Shown: positions 37,449 to 46,289, counted from the stretch's first letter. The stretch: 61,757 nucleotides of DNA from Draconibacterium mangrovi (GCF_010586825.1 NZ_JAAAGB010000019.1:1-61757); one strand, 5' to 3'. Translations and numbers: made by a program. The notes: generated by a model from the sequence alone, not told the origin.

Positions 37449-39029
37449 ATGACAGGCAAAGCAGTAGAAATTTCAGGTAAGCGCCTGACCATTATGGATA
37501 CCACCCTTCGCGATGGTGAACAAACCTCCGGGGTTTCGTTCAGCGAAGGGGAAAAACTAAGTGTAGCCAAGGTGCTGCTTGAGGATGTGAAAGTAGACCG
37601 CATTGAAATTGCCTCGGCGAGGGTGTCGGAAGGAGAATTTAAAGGCACACAAAAGGTAATGAATTGGGCGGCACAGAAAGGTCACCTCGATAAAGTTGAG
37701 GTACTCGGATTTGTTGATGGAAAAATTTCGCTGGAGTGGATTGCCAAAGCCGGAGGAAAAGTGATTAACCTGCTGTGCAAGGGATCTTATAAACACGTTA
37801 CCGAGCAACTGCGGAAAACGCCGGAACAGCACGTTAACGACATCAAACAGGTACTAAACTATGCCGACGAGATGGGAATCAGGGTAAACATTTACCTTGA
37901 AGACTGGTCGAACGGTATGCGCAGCTCCAAAGACTACGTTCATTTTATGATATCGAGCCTGAAAGATGAAAAGATGGAGCGTTTTATGCTTCCCGATACA
38001 TTGGGCATCCTCGATCCGGACGAAACATACGATTTCTGCCACGAAATGATCGAAAGCTTTCCTGACGTTGAATTTGATTTTCATGCACACAACGACTACG
38101 ACCTGGCCATTGCCAACGTATTTCATGCGTTGAAAGCCGGAATTCGTTGTATCCACACCACGGTTAACGGTTTAGGTGAACGTGCCGGTAACGCTCCCCT
38201 TTCGAGTGTTATTGCAACTATAAAAGATCACCTGAAAATGAAAACCCGGGTGAATGAAGCTCAGTTAAATAAGGTTTCGAAACTGGTTGAATCATTTTCA
38301 GGAATTCGTATTCCAACCAACAAACCATTGATTGGTGAATTTGTGTTTACCCAATGTAGCGGAATTCATGCCGACGGCGACAGTAAAAACAACCTGTATT
38401 TCAACGACTTGCTACCGGAACGTTTTGGCCGTACACGCCAGTACGCTTTGGGAAAAACTTCGGGCAAAGCCAACATCAGAAAGAACCTGGAAGACCTTGG
38501 CATTGAGCTGGACAAAGAATCGCTGAAAAAAGTTACCGATAAGGTTATTGAACTGGCCGACCAAAAAGAAACCATCACCAGCGACGAGTTGCCATATATT
38601 GTAGCCGATGTTCTGGAGAATGATCTTTTTGATCAACGTGTAAAAGTGGTGAATTACTCGATAAGTTACACTATGGGTTTGCGCCCTATGGCCAACGTTT
38701 CGCTTGAAATTGATGGAAAGATTTACGAGGAATACAGCGATGGCGACGGACAGTACGACGCATTTGTAAAGGCTTTGCGGAAAATTTACGAACGTCTCGA
38801 TAAAGCATTTCCTATGCTGGTTGATTATGTGGTAACCATTCCTCCGGGCGGTAACACAAATGCCCTGGTTGAAACAGTTATTACCTGGCGCAACGATCAC
38901 GAATTTAAGACCAAAGGTCTGCATCCTGATCAGAACGCCGCTGCAATTCTGGCAACAACCCGGATGTTGAACATTATTGAAAACGAGTTCAACTCCACAA
39001 AACTGGAAGAATTAAAAAACGAAAAATAA
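37449..39029 (+). CDS. cimA: (R)-citramalate synthase / alpha-isopropylmalate synthase-family
   Basis: A 526-residue member of the HMG-CoA lyase-like family, distinct from the operon's leuA. It has [16 protein letters not shown] (about 16-31), DFHAHNDYDLAIANV and the TTVNGLGERAGNAPLSS segment, and a C-terminal regulatory domain. Sequences of this length and order are usually citramalate synthases, which join pyruvate and acetyl-CoA to give citramalate, the start of a threonine-independent route to isoleucine. LeuA duplication with a different keto acid cannot be ruled out from sequence alone. The ATG at 37449 (MTGKAV) was used over an upstream one that would extend the N-terminus by 11 residues. 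Confidence 0.8.
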   Translation: MTGKAVEISGKRLTIMDTTLRDGEQTSGVSFSEGEKLSVAKVLLEDVKVDRIEIASARVSEGEFKGTQKVMNWAAQKGHLDKVEVLGFVDGKISLEWIAKAGGKVINLLCKGSYKHVTEQLRKTPEQHVNDIKQVLNYADEMGIRVNIYLEDWSNGMRSSKDYVHFMISSLKDEKMERFMLPDTLGILDPDETYDFCHEMIESFPDVEFDFHAHNDYDLAIANVFHALKAGIRCIHTTVNGLGERAGNAPLSSVIATIKDHLKMKTRVNEAQLNKVSKLVESFSGIRIPTNKPLIGEFVFTQCSGIHADGDSKNNLYFNDLLPERFGRTRQYALGKTSGKANIRKNLEDLGIELDKESLKKVTDKVIELADQKETITSDELPYIVADVLENDLFDQRVKVVNYSISYTMGLRPMANVSLEIDGKIYEEYSDGDGQYDAFVKALRKIYERLDKAFPMLVDYVVTIPPGGNTNALVETVITWRNDHEFKTKGLHPDQNAAAILATTRMLNIIENEFNSTKLEELKNEK

Positions 39030-39077
39030 AAACGACCTCGGATCTGCAGTTTTGTGTGTCCGAAAACTTTTAAGAAA

Positions 39078-40142
39078 ATGAAACTTAACATTGCATTATT
39101 GCCCGGCGACGGGATTGGTCCTGAAATAGTTGATCAGGCCATGAAAGCAGTGAAAGCTGTTGCAAATAAATTTAATCACGAATTAGAATACACCGAGGCA
39201 CTAACAGGTGCCATTGCAATCGACACAGTTGGAGATCCGTATCCGGAAGAAACGCACGAATTGTGTATGAAATCGGATGCTGTGCTTTTTGGTGCTATTG
39301 GCGACCCAAAATTCGACAACAACCCAAAAGCGCCGGTTCGTCCTGAGCAGGGATTGCTGGCCATGCGTAAGAAGTTGGGACTATATGCCAACATCCGCCC
39401 GGTAGAAACTTTTGAATCGTTGTTACACAAATCGCCACTTCGCCGCGAACTGGTTGAAGGTGCTGATTTTGTTTGCATCCGCGAATTAACCGGTGGAATG
39501 TATTTTGGCGAAAAAGGCCGCAAAGACGATGGAAACACCGCTTACGACACTTGTATTTACACCCGTGAAGAAGTTGAGCGTATCTTGAAACTGGGTTACG
39601 AATTTGCTGCCAAACGTAACAAAAAGCTTACTGTGGTTGACAAAGCCAACGTGTTGGAAAGCTCACGTTTGTGGCGTGAAGTTGCCCAGGAAATGGCTCC
39701 AAATTATCCTGATATCAAAACAGAATACATGTTTGTGGATAACGCTGCAATGCAAATCATTCAGTGGCCAAAGAATTTTGATGTAATGGTAACTGAAAAC
39801 ATGTTCGGCGATATTCTTACCGACGAGGCCAGTGTAATCACCGGATCGCTTGGATTGTTGCCTTCTGCATCGGTTGGTATCCACACTTCGGTATTCGAGC
39901 CCATCCACGGTTCATATCCGCAGGCTGCAGGTAAAAACATTGCCAACCCTATTGCTACCATCCTTTCGGCAGCCATGATGTTCGAATATGCTTTCGACCT
40001 GAAAGAAGAAGGTAAATTGATCCGCGAGGCTGTTGCAGCGTCAATGGCTGAAGGTTTTGTTACCGAAGACATTGCTGAAGGACCGGCACAAAGTACATCG
40101 GCAGTTGGCGACTGGATCGCTCACTGGATTGAAAAGAACTAA
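39078..40142 (+). CDS. leuB: 3-isopropylmalate dehydrogenase
   Basis: LeuB oxidatively decarboxylates 3-isopropylmalate (and 3-methylmalate in the citramalate route) with NAD+. The 354-residue protein begins with the [13 protein letters not shown] motif, has the [13 protein letters not shown] stretch near 87-99 and the [17 protein letters not shown] segment near 244-260, and ends with [22 protein letters not shown] near 272-293. The frame extends upstream to 39054, but the ATG at 39078 fits the family start. A terminator follows at 40175-40210, so leuB is the last gene of the operon. Confidence 0.96.
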   Translation: MKLNIALLPGDGIGPEIVDQAMKAVKAVANKFNHELEYTEALTGAIAIDTVGDPYPEETHELCMKSDAVLFGAIGDPKFDNNPKAPVRPEQGLLAMRKKLGLYANIRPVETFESLLHKSPLRRELVEGADFVCIRELTGGMYFGEKGRKDDGNTAYDTCIYTREEVERILKLGYEFAAKRNKKLTVVDKANVLESSRLWREVAQEMAPNYPDIKTEYMFVDNAAMQIIQWPKNFDVMVTENMFGDILTDEASVITGSLGLLPSASVGIHTSVFEPIHGSYPQAAGKNIANPIATILSAAMMFEYAFDLKEEGKLIREAVAASMAEGFVTEDIAEGPAQSTSAVGDWIAHWIEKN

Positions 40143-40174
40143 ACAGATATGCGGTTTTTAACCGCCTTCTATAA

Positions 40175-40210
40175 AAATAACCGATCTCGCTGGAGATCGG
40201 TTATTTTTTT
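40175..40210 (+). terminator. Terminator of the leuA-C-D-cimA-leuB operon
   Basis: AATAACCGATCTC (40176-40188) pairs with GAGATCGGTTATT (40193-40205) across a GCTG loop, followed by a T-run to 40210. A second weak hairpin (GCGGTTTTTAACCGC) lies just before it. Confidence 0.93.
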
Positions 40211-40228
40211 ATTCCATATTTTATGTAT

Positions 40229-40876
40229 CCGTCAGCTGAAGCTGACGGCAAAAGATATCCAAATCTCAGAAATAAAAATGAAATACATTTATCCTTTGCC
40301 GTTGGTTTTAACCAACGGAATAATAATATAGTTCAGACTCCCGGCTTTAGCCACTAATCTTCTAAAAATTATATCTTTTGAAAAACTGATCAACCTCGTC
40401 TTCCCATGTCAATCTTCTGTGATGTTCATCCTGATTTTTTATATATTCTCTCACTCTCACCACATGTGATTGACTTACTGAAACAGCGAAATAATCATCC
40501 TGCCAATAAAATTTTACCGGCATCACATTCATTTTATTAATCCAATACGAACTCTCACCTTTCAGTTGCTGCATTACATCTGCTATAGTCTGTTTTCTAC
40601 CAAGATTTATTAGTGCATGCACATGATCTTTATGAAGATTAATGTAATCGAGAACAATACCTTTTTCACTTGCCTTTTCCCTTATATGATTAAGAAGAAC
40701 AGGTCGAAAGGTATTCGAAATGATACATTCACGATTTTTTGTAGACCAAACACAATGGAACCAAATTGTTGTGTATGACATGTGATTGAGATTAAATATT
40801 TAGTCTAATGTACAAAATTGTTTTGGGCTGAAGCCCTTAGATCTGCACCTTATCATCCGTCAGCTAAAGCTGACGG
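40229..40876 (-). mobile_element. Hairpin-flanked IS200-like/RAYT element
   Basis: A single transposase gene is bracketed by nearly identical hairpins. Left: CCGTCAGCTGAAGCTGACGG (40229-40248), CCGTTGGTTTTAACCAACGG (40299-40318) and GGCTTTAGCC (40343-40352). Right: GGGCTGAAGCCC (40825-40836) and CCGTCAGCTAAAGCTGACGG (40857-40876). The outermost palindromes share the same arms on both sides. Y1 transposases recognise subterminal hairpins, so this could be an IS200-type element or a domesticated RAYT with its REP sequences. The end points given are the outermost hairpins. Confidence 0.65.
40362..40781 (-). CDS. IS200/IS605-type Y1 (HUH) transposase
   Basis: A 139-residue single-domain Y1 transposase. 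The metal-binding HUH motif is H53-V-H55 in KDHVHALI, and the nucleophilic tyrosine is Y113 in VREYIKNQDEH. The chain also has the usual YWQDDYFAVSVS segment. It would cut single-stranded DNA at hairpin-tagged ends and join it by a 5' phosphotyrosine. The HUH and tyrosine are intact, so the enzyme could be active. The length suits both IS200 TnpA and the smaller REP-associated transposases. It is the only gene between the flanking hairpins. Confidence 0.88.
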   Translation of the reverse strand: MSYTTIWFHCVWSTKNRECIISNTFRPVLLNHIREKASEKGIVLDYINLHKDHVHALINLGRKQTIADVMQQLKGESSYWINKMNVMPVKFYWQDDYFAVSVSQSHVVRVREYIKNQDEHHRRLTWEDEVDQFFKRYNF

Positions 40877-40903
40877 CAAAAAATAGCAATTGAGAAGATT
40901 TAA

Positions 40904-41836
40904 CTATACCGACTCCGGTTCTATCTTTTTCCATATAACCGAAAAATCCCAATTTAAAATCTGTTTCAAAATTACCAGCAAAACTACCGAAGAAAGCACT
41001 AAAACCAGCGATTCTTTCACCGGATCTGTTTCCTGTTGGAAAAACAACGAAGGAACCTGTATCGCTGATTCTTTACTGGTAACCAATAGTGCGCCCAGCG
41101 TATTATTAACGGCATGTATGCCAATGGCCAATTCAATTCCGTCATCGAGTAAGGCTGTTATTGCGAATGCAACACCAAAAACAAAATACGAGGGCATCAT
41201 CATCCAGAAGCCGTGTTCTTTCACTTCGGGATTGGCGGCATGTAATAACGCAAACAGAACCGAAGGTATCAGAATAACAGCCCAACGGCGTTTGGTCCAT
41301 CCGGCAACACCCTGCGCCAGGTAACCACGAAAGATAAACTCTTCGGTGCCCGACTGGATGGGGATTAGAAGAACAGCAACAAAAACCAGGGGAATAAATG
41401 CAGTCGGATCAAAACGAAACTCAAGTTCTTCGGGACTTATAGCTAACTGCGCGAAGAATAATATCAACATAATTGCACCCCACACAACAACGCCCAACCA
41501 AAACCTGTTCCACCTGAAAGCTTGTCCTCCGTTCACCACATCTTTTGAAGTTCGTTGATGAAACGACTTTATCAAAACAATGGCCAAAACAAGTGTTACT
41601 ATAAATGGAATAACCATTAGTGCTAAGCCAAGGCTGGGATTAATTCCATAAGCCGATAAATCCATCGGGTTCTCCGGTGTGGCTACCTGCCCCCCATTCA
41701 TCGCAATGGATATTACCATTACAACAATAAGCGGAATAGCCCCAACTATTTGCCCAACGCCCAGGGCCACAAGAATTACTACTACAAATTTCCACCATTG
41801 ATTTTCGCCATCGAAAGCGCGCAATAAATGTTTCAT
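40904..41836 (-). CDS. CPBP family intramembrane metalloprotease/glutamic protease
   Basis: A 310-residue membrane protein with about eight hydrophobic segments and the CPBP (CAAX-like) motifs: E165-E166 in GTEEFIFRG (with R170), H199 in LLHAANPE and H241/N245 in IGIHAVNN. Members include CAAX-type prenyl-protein endopeptidases; bacterial members are often linked to bacteriocin immunity or membrane-protein turnover. It starts just to the left of a divergent regulator unit. Substrate not known. Confidence 0.9.
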   Translation of the reverse strand: MKHLLRAFDGENQWWKFVVVILVALGVGQIVGAIPLIVVMVISIAMNGGQVATPENPMDLSAYGINPSLGLALMVIPFIVTLVLAIVLIKSFHQRTSKDVVNGGQAFRWNRFWLGVVVWGAIMLILFFAQLAISPEELEFRFDPTAFIPLVFVAVLLIPIQSGTEEFIFRGYLAQGVAGWTKRRWAVILIPSVLFALLHAANPEVKEHGFWMMMPSYFVFGVAFAITALLDDGIELAIGIHAVNNTLGALLVTSKESAIQVPSLFFQQETDPVKESLVLVLSSVVLLVILKQILNWDFSVIWKKIEPESV

Positions 41837-42019
41837 TTCTTTTCAATTTTTTTTTGAAGGTTTTAAGTGTTAGCGAAGTTAAAACATTTTGTTAAACGGT
41901 CAAGCATAAGTTGTCTTTCTGAAATATCCATTTCTGATTCGCGGTACTCCCCTGCCATGAACCAAAAAAAAATTGCATTAAAAATGCTCCCCCTATTTTA
42001 TTTTTGAAAAACATTTACT

Positions 42020-42038
42020 TACTTTGTATTTCAAAGTA
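42020..42038 (+). promoter_or_regulatory. Operator palindrome 1 (TACTTTG-N5-CAAAGTA)
   Basis: TACTTTGTATTTCAAAGTA is a 19-bp palindrome with 7-bp arms and a 5-bp spacer, ending 8 nt before the ATG of the membrane-protein gene. It overlaps a promoter-like TACTTTG. The same sequence, apart from two spacer bases, lies before creD. Confidence 0.75.
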
Positions 42039-42046
42039 CTTTTAAA

Positions 42047-42673
42047 ATGAACGAATCAGAAAAGCTGTTAAGCGAATTAAAAGACATTCGCAACATTATG
42101 GAGCGCTCAAGCCGCTTCCTGTCACTAAGCGGACTATCAGGAATAATGGTGGGTATCTATGCGCTGATTGGTGCTTTTTTTGCCTACCGCATCGTTTATA
42201 TTCAATTTCCATCAGATGCCAGACAGGAATATATAAATGACACACTAACGTCTGTCTTTATAATCGGTATTACAGTACTCGTTCTTTCGCTATTCACCAT
42301 TTACGTTTTAACGGTAAAACAGGCTAAAAAGGAGCAAAAACCCATTTGGGGACCGGGCTCAAAACTGCTACTGATCAATCTGCTTATTCCTTTGGCCACA
42401 GGTGGGATTTTAACAACCATACTGGCATTACGCGGATACTATGGCGTGGTAAGTCCGTGTTTCCTTATTTTTTATGGATTGGCATTGGTAAACGCAGCAA
42501 AATATACCCGCCCCGAGATTTTAAGTCTTGGTTTGGTTGAGATCGTATTAGGATTACTTGCGGCAATATTTCCGGGTTACGGGCTTTATTTCTGGGCTAT
42601 TGGTTTTGGTATACTTCATATTATTTACGGATTTATGTTCTTAAATCGTGAAAACAAAAATTCAGAAGCGTGA
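42047..42673 (+). CDS. Membrane protein of unknown function, regulator partner
   Basis: A 208-residue protein with a cytoplasmic N-terminal segment (about 1-30, predicted helical) and five or six hydrophobic stretches (about 33-55, 67-90, 105-128, 132-152, 160-185 and 188-205). No family is recognised, but the order of one such membrane protein followed by a small winged-helix regulator is common in Bacteroidota. It overlaps the regulator gene by 4 nt (GTGA), so they are co-transcribed, and the palindromic operator precedes it. It may sense an envelope condition for the regulator. Confidence 0.7.
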   Translation: MNESEKLLSELKDIRNIMERSSRFLSLSGLSGIMVGIYALIGAFFAYRIVYIQFPSDARQEYINDTLTSVFIIGITVLVLSLFTIYVLTVKQAKKEQKPIWGPGSKLLLINLLIPLATGGILTTILALRGYYGVVSPCFLIFYGLALVNAAKYTRPEILSLGLVEIVLGLLAAIFPGYGLYFWAIGFGILHIIYGFMFLNRENKNSEA

Positions 42674-42981
42674 AGAATCCGATTCAAAATCTGAATAAAG
42701 CCTTTGAGAACAAAGTGAGGCTGGGCGTTATGGCTGCTTTGATGGTGAATTCTCGCTTGAGTTTTAACGAACTGAAAGACTTGCTCGAATTAACCGATGG
42801 CAACCTGGCCAGTCACATTAAAGCATTGGAAAAGGAAAAATTCATTTCGGTGAATAAAACCTTTGTGGGCAAAAAGCCCAACACTACCTACGCCGTTACA
42901 TCAAGCGGTAGTAAAGCTTTTGAGCTGCATTTAAAAGCATTGGAAGATTTAATAAAAAATCAAAATATTACAAACAAATAA
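42670..42981 (+). CDS. Winged-helix transcriptional regulator (HTH_34-like)
   Basis: A 103-residue DNA-binding protein with a winged helix-turn-helix: the segment VRLGVMAALMVNSRLSFNELKDLLELTDGNLASHIKALEKEKFI carries the recognition helix in GNLASHIKALE near 44-54, then a wing with the GKKPNTTYAVTSSG hairpin near 65-79. Relatives act as dimeric repressors. The start is GTG at 42670, sharing four bases with the stop of the membrane gene. The two 19-bp palindromes flanking this unit are the likely binding sites, suggesting autoregulation and control of creD. Confidence 0.87.
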   Translation: MKNPIQNLNKAFENKVRLGVMAALMVNSRLSFNELKDLLELTDGNLASHIKALEKEKFISVNKTFVGKKPNTTYAVTSSGSKAFELHLKALEDLIKNQNITNK

Positions 42982-42996
42982 TTTTTTTTATCATTC

Positions 42997-43015
42997 TACT
43001 TTGTACCTCAAAGTA
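42997..43015 (+). promoter_or_regulatory. Operator palindrome 2 before creD
   Basis: TACTTTGTACCTCAAAGTA repeats operator 1 with only two spacer bases changed, 18 nt before the creD ATG. Both sites place the TACTTTG arm over a likely -7 element, so a bound dimer would block transcription. Confidence 0.75.
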
Positions 43016-43033
43016 CTTTCAAAACAATTAAAC

Positions 43034-44374
43034 ATGGAAAAACAAGAAAACATTTTAGACCGCCTTGGAATCAGATTCCACAGAACATTGTCGTTCAAAC
43101 TTTTAGTAATCGGGATGCTAATCATTATTCTGCTGATACCCAAAGTAATGATAATGGAGCTAATTGGCGAGCGCCAGAGCAATTCCTTCCAGGTTGTGGA
43201 CGAAGTGATGAGCAAATGGTCGAACGAACAGCTCATTAGTGGCCCCGTACTCTTTGTTCCTTTTAAAAAGAAAATTTACAACGAGGAAGAAGACACGTAC
43301 AACGAAGTAACCCGTTACGCCACTTTCCTGCCAAAAGAATTATCGGTGAACGGAACATTGCTACCCAAACAATTGCAGCGCAGCATTTACAATGTTGATG
43401 TTTACGAAGCAGAACTTGCGATAACCGGAAATTTTAAAGACATCAATCTGGAGAAACTGAACATTGAATCTTCGGATATAATGTGGGACGATGCCCAGTT
43501 GCAATTATCAATTAGCGACCTGAGAGGTATAAACAAAGGACTGGAACTGAACTGGAACGACAAAGCCTATACATTTTCGCCCGGAAAAGCCTCATCGCCA
43601 ATCGGACACAGCGGTGTTTCCATTCCGTTGAAAGAGATTTATACCAGCGACCTGAACGGAGCATTTAATATTAAACTGCAGTTAAAAGGCAGCCAAAACC
43701 TGATGTTTACTCCGCTGGGCGAACAAACCTCAGTTCATTTGGAGTCGACCTGGAACGATCCAGGTTTTACAGGTAACTACCTGCCTGCCGACCGCAATGT
43801 GGATGACAATGGTTTTCAGGCCGACTGGAGCGTATTACATTTTAACCGAAACTATCCGCAACAATGGATAAGCACCAACCAAGCCTTAAATCAAAACGAC
43901 ATTGAAAATTCAAAATTTGGTGTAGAAATGGTGAGCCTTGCCGATCATTATCAAAAAAACATACGAAGCGCGAAATACGCTATTCTCATCATTATCATCA
44001 CTTTTGTGGTTTTCTTTATGTTCGAAGTACTGTCAAAAGAGCGCATTCACCCGTTTCAATACATCATGGTGGGATCGGCAATCAGCATTTTCTATTTGCT
44101 GCTCTTGTCCATTTCCGAGCACCTAGGTTTTAACCTCGCGTACCTTGTTGCTGCGTTGGCAGTAATTATACTGGTGTTCTTTTACACGCGCAGTTTTTTG
44201 CCAAAACTAAAAAACCAACTGGGAACAAGTTTAGGTTTGGCAGGCTGTTACAGTTTTATTTTTATCCTGCTACAACTCGAATCGTTTGCATTACTAACCG
44301 GCAGTATCGGATTATTTGTACTACTGGCTGCATTAATGTATTCAACCCGAAAAGTAAACTGGTATAAAGAATAA
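43034..44374 (+). CDS. creD: CreD-like inner-membrane protein
   Basis: A 446-residue protein of the CreD (cell-envelope integrity) family: N-terminal helix near 20-42, a large extracytoplasmic domain (about 45-310) and five or six C-terminal helices. The segments RQSNSFQVVDEVMSKWSNEQLISGPVLFVPF and FEVLSKERIHPFQYIMVGSAI are typical of the family. CreD is the best-known member of the E. coli CreBC regulon and affects envelope stress and colicin tolerance. An upstream start at 43001 falls in the operator, so the ATG at 43034 was used. It is separated from the regulator gene by the second operator. Confidence 0.9.
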   Translation: MEKQENILDRLGIRFHRTLSFKLLVIGMLIIILLIPKVMIMELIGERQSNSFQVVDEVMSKWSNEQLISGPVLFVPFKKKIYNEEEDTYNEVTRYATFLPKELSVNGTLLPKQLQRSIYNVDVYEAELAITGNFKDINLEKLNIESSDIMWDDAQLQLSISDLRGINKGLELNWNDKAYTFSPGKASSPIGHSGVSIPLKEIYTSDLNGAFNIKLQLKGSQNLMFTPLGEQTSVHLESTWNDPGFTGNYLPADRNVDDNGFQADWSVLHFNRNYPQQWISTNQALNQNDIENSKFGVEMVSLADHYQKNIRSAKYAILIIIITFVVFFMFEVLSKERIHPFQYIMVGSAISIFYLLLLSISEHLGFNLAYLVAALAVIILVFFYTRSFLPKLKNQLGTSLGLAGCYSFIFILLQLESFALLTGSIGLFVLLAALMYSTRKVNWYKE

Positions 44375-44381
44375 GAATGAC

Positions 44382-44415
44382 ACATTTCCTCCCGGAATAC
44401 TCCGGGAGGAAATGT
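44382..44415 (+). terminator. Hairpin after creD
   Basis: ACATTTCCTCCCGGA (44382-44396) and TCCGGGAGGAAATGT (44401-44415) make a perfect 15-bp stem with an ATAC loop. An A-run rather than a T-run follows, so it may be a processing hairpin or a mobile repeat instead of a terminator. Confidence 0.45.
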
Positions 44416-44526
44416 CAAAAAAATTTCCAGCCATGAAACGAGCATGTATAACATTACCCCCTGAAGGACTATTAAAACACGAGCGAGTTCCATACTATAC
44501 CGTTAGAAACAAACAATTTTAATAGT

Positions 44527-44880
44527 ATGAAAAACGTTTTTATCGCAGAAAGGCTACACAGCTTTAAACGTGCACTTAACGGATTACGGCACTTGTGGAA
44601 AAAGGAAATAAACTTTCGAATTCACATTTTTGCAACTATTACTGTCGTGACCGCCTTAAGCTGGTTTGTCGAAATTACCCGAACCAAATGGATGCTGATT
44701 ATTATTTGTGTTGGAATTGTTCTGGCGGCCGAAGCATTTAATTCGGCTATTGAGCGCATTTGTGATCTTATTTCTCCGGAAAAAAATATACAAACCAAAA
44801 TCATAAAAGATATTGCTGCAGCCGCAGTTTTAATCGTTTCTGTTATGGCTGCAATCATTGGTGTAATTATCTTCTGTTAA
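44527..44880 (+). CDS. dgkA: Diacylglycerol kinase family protein
   Basis: A 117-residue inner-membrane kinase of the DgkA/undecaprenol kinase family with three helices (about 33-50, 55-75 and 92-115). The catalytic segment AAEAFNSAIERICDLISPEKN (near 67-87) holds the conserved E and N residues that bind MgATP and the alcohol. Both phosphatidic acid recycling and undecaprenol phosphorylation are possible substrates in this family; the short, three-helix form is usual for Bacteroidota. It stands alone between creD and ilvA. Confidence 0.9.
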   Translation: MKNVFIAERLHSFKRALNGLRHLWKKEINFRIHIFATITVVTALSWFVEITRTKWMLIIICVGIVLAAEAFNSAIERICDLISPEKNIQTKIIKDIAAAAVLIVSVMAAIIGVIIFC

Positions 44881-44927
44881 AAGTCATAAAATCTATCCGG
44901 TGAGCTTGCTTTTAGCGGTGTCCCATA

Positions 44928-44935
44928 TATCTTTG
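44928..44935 (+). promoter_or_regulatory. Candidate ilvA promoter, -7 element
   Basis: TATCTTTG is an exact TAnnTTTG, with CTTG (44905-44908) 19 bp upstream as the -33. It lies inside a longer in-frame reading, which supports the start at 44951. Confidence 0.55.
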
Positions 44936-44950
44936 CAAAAAAATTGCATA

Positions 44951-46210
44951 ATGAGCGACACAAAATATTTTCCTCAGTTAAAAGATATAACCAACGCAAA
45001 GCACAACCTGTGTGAAATAGTATTACACACCCCCCTTCAGAAAAACCTGAACTTATCGGAAGAATACAGCGCCAACGTATTTTTGAAACGCGAAGATCTG
45101 CAGATCGTTCGTTCCTACAAAATTCGTGGAGCCTATAATAAAATAGCACAACTTTCGGATGACGAGCGCAAAAAAGGAGTGGTTTGCGCCAGTGCCGGAA
45201 ACCATGCACAGGGTGTTGCCTACTCGTGCCGGCTTTTAGGTATTGAAGGCAAAATTTACATGCCCACTACAACGCCCAAGCAAAAAATAAAACAGGTAAA
45301 AATGTTTGGAAAAACGCACGTTGAGGTAGTTATTACCGGCGATACTTACGACGATGCCCACCGTGCAGCTTTGGAGGATTGCCAGAAAACTGGTATGGTA
45401 TTTATCCATCCGTTCGACGATCCGCAAATTATTGAAGGACAAGCAACTGTTGGGCTGGAGATTTTGCAGGATTCCACCGAAACGATCGACTATTTGTTTA
45501 TTCCCATCGGAGGTGGCGGTTTGGCGGCCGGTGTTGGAGCCTATATTAAACAAATCAGCCCCAACACTAAAATTATTGGAGTGGAACCTGCGGGTGCACC
45601 ATCGATGCAAAAGTCGCTGGAAGCCAACAGCGTAATTAAGCTGGAGAACATCGATAAGTTTGTTGACGGAGCTGCAGTTCAGCGCGTTGGCGATATTACT
45701 TTCGAAATTTGTAAAAAAGTGGTTGACGAATACCAGTCGGTTCCGGAAGGAAAGATTTGTACTAAAATTCTGGAGCTTTACAACCGTGATGCCATTGTAA
45801 TTGAGCCGGCCGGAGCACTGTCGATTGCCGCTCTTGATTTTTACCGCGAGGAAATTAAAGGGAAAAATGTAGTTTGTATTGTTAGCGGAAGCAACAACGA
45901 CATTACCCGCACCGAGGAGATAAAAGAGCGCTCGTTACTTTACGAAGGGCTAAAACATTACTTCATCGTGCGCTTCCCGCAGCGTGCAGGTGCCCTGCGT
46001 ACATTTGTTGATGTGGTATTGGGCCCCACCGACGACGTGACCCATTTTGAATACTCGAAAAAAACAAATCGGGAAAAAGGCCCGGCAGTTATCGGAATTG
46101 AGGTGCAGAAAAAAGAAGATTTTCATGGCCTTGTAAAACGTATGGACGAAAATGGTTTCATCTACGAGTACCTGAATGAAAAGGCCGATCTCTTTCAGTT
46201 TTTGATCTGA
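44951..46210 (+). CDS. ilvA: Threonine ammonia-lyase (biosynthetic)
   Basis: IlvA deaminates threonine to 2-oxobutyrate, the first step of isoleucine synthesis. The 419-residue protein carries the PLP lysine K57 in RSYKIRGAYNKI, the SAGNHAQGVAYSC segment near 78 and a PLP-phosphate loop GGGGLAAG near 183. The last ~85 residues form one ACT-like regulatory domain (HYFIVRFPQRAGALRTFV), the shorter allosteric form. The frame is open back to 44900, but the promoter lies inside that extension. With CimA in the leu operon, this organism may have two routes to 2-oxobutyrate. Confidence 0.94.
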   Translation: MSDTKYFPQLKDITNAKHNLCEIVLHTPLQKNLNLSEEYSANVFLKREDLQIVRSYKIRGAYNKIAQLSDDERKKGVVCASAGNHAQGVAYSCRLLGIEGKIYMPTTTPKQKIKQVKMFGKTHVEVVITGDTYDDAHRAALEDCQKTGMVFIHPFDDPQIIEGQATVGLEILQDSTETIDYLFIPIGGGGLAAGVGAYIKQISPNTKIIGVEPAGAPSMQKSLEANSVIKLENIDKFVDGAAVQRVGDITFEICKKVVDEYQSVPEGKICTKILELYNRDAIVIEPAGALSIAALDFYREEIKGKNVVCIVSGSNNDITRTEEIKERSLLYEGLKHYFIVRFPQRAGALRTFVDVVLGPTDDVTHFEYSKKTNREKGPAVIGIEVQKKEDFHGLVKRMDENGFIYEYLNEKADLFQFLI

Positions 46211-46233
46211 TCGTTACAAATCAATAGAATAAA

Positions 46234-46269
46234 AAAAGAGCCATTCGTCAGCTGACGGATGGCTCTTTT
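46234..46269. terminator. Bidirectional terminator between ilvA and aqpZ
   Basis: A near-perfect palindrome AAAAGAGCCATTCGTCAG with CTGACGGATGGCTCTTTT carries A-runs and T-runs at both ends, so it can stop transcription of both convergent genes. Its core CGTCAGCTGACG resembles the transposase-associated palindrome at 40.2 and 40.9 kb. Confidence 0.9.
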
Positions 46270-46289
46270 CGTATTTTTCAGCCTGATTC

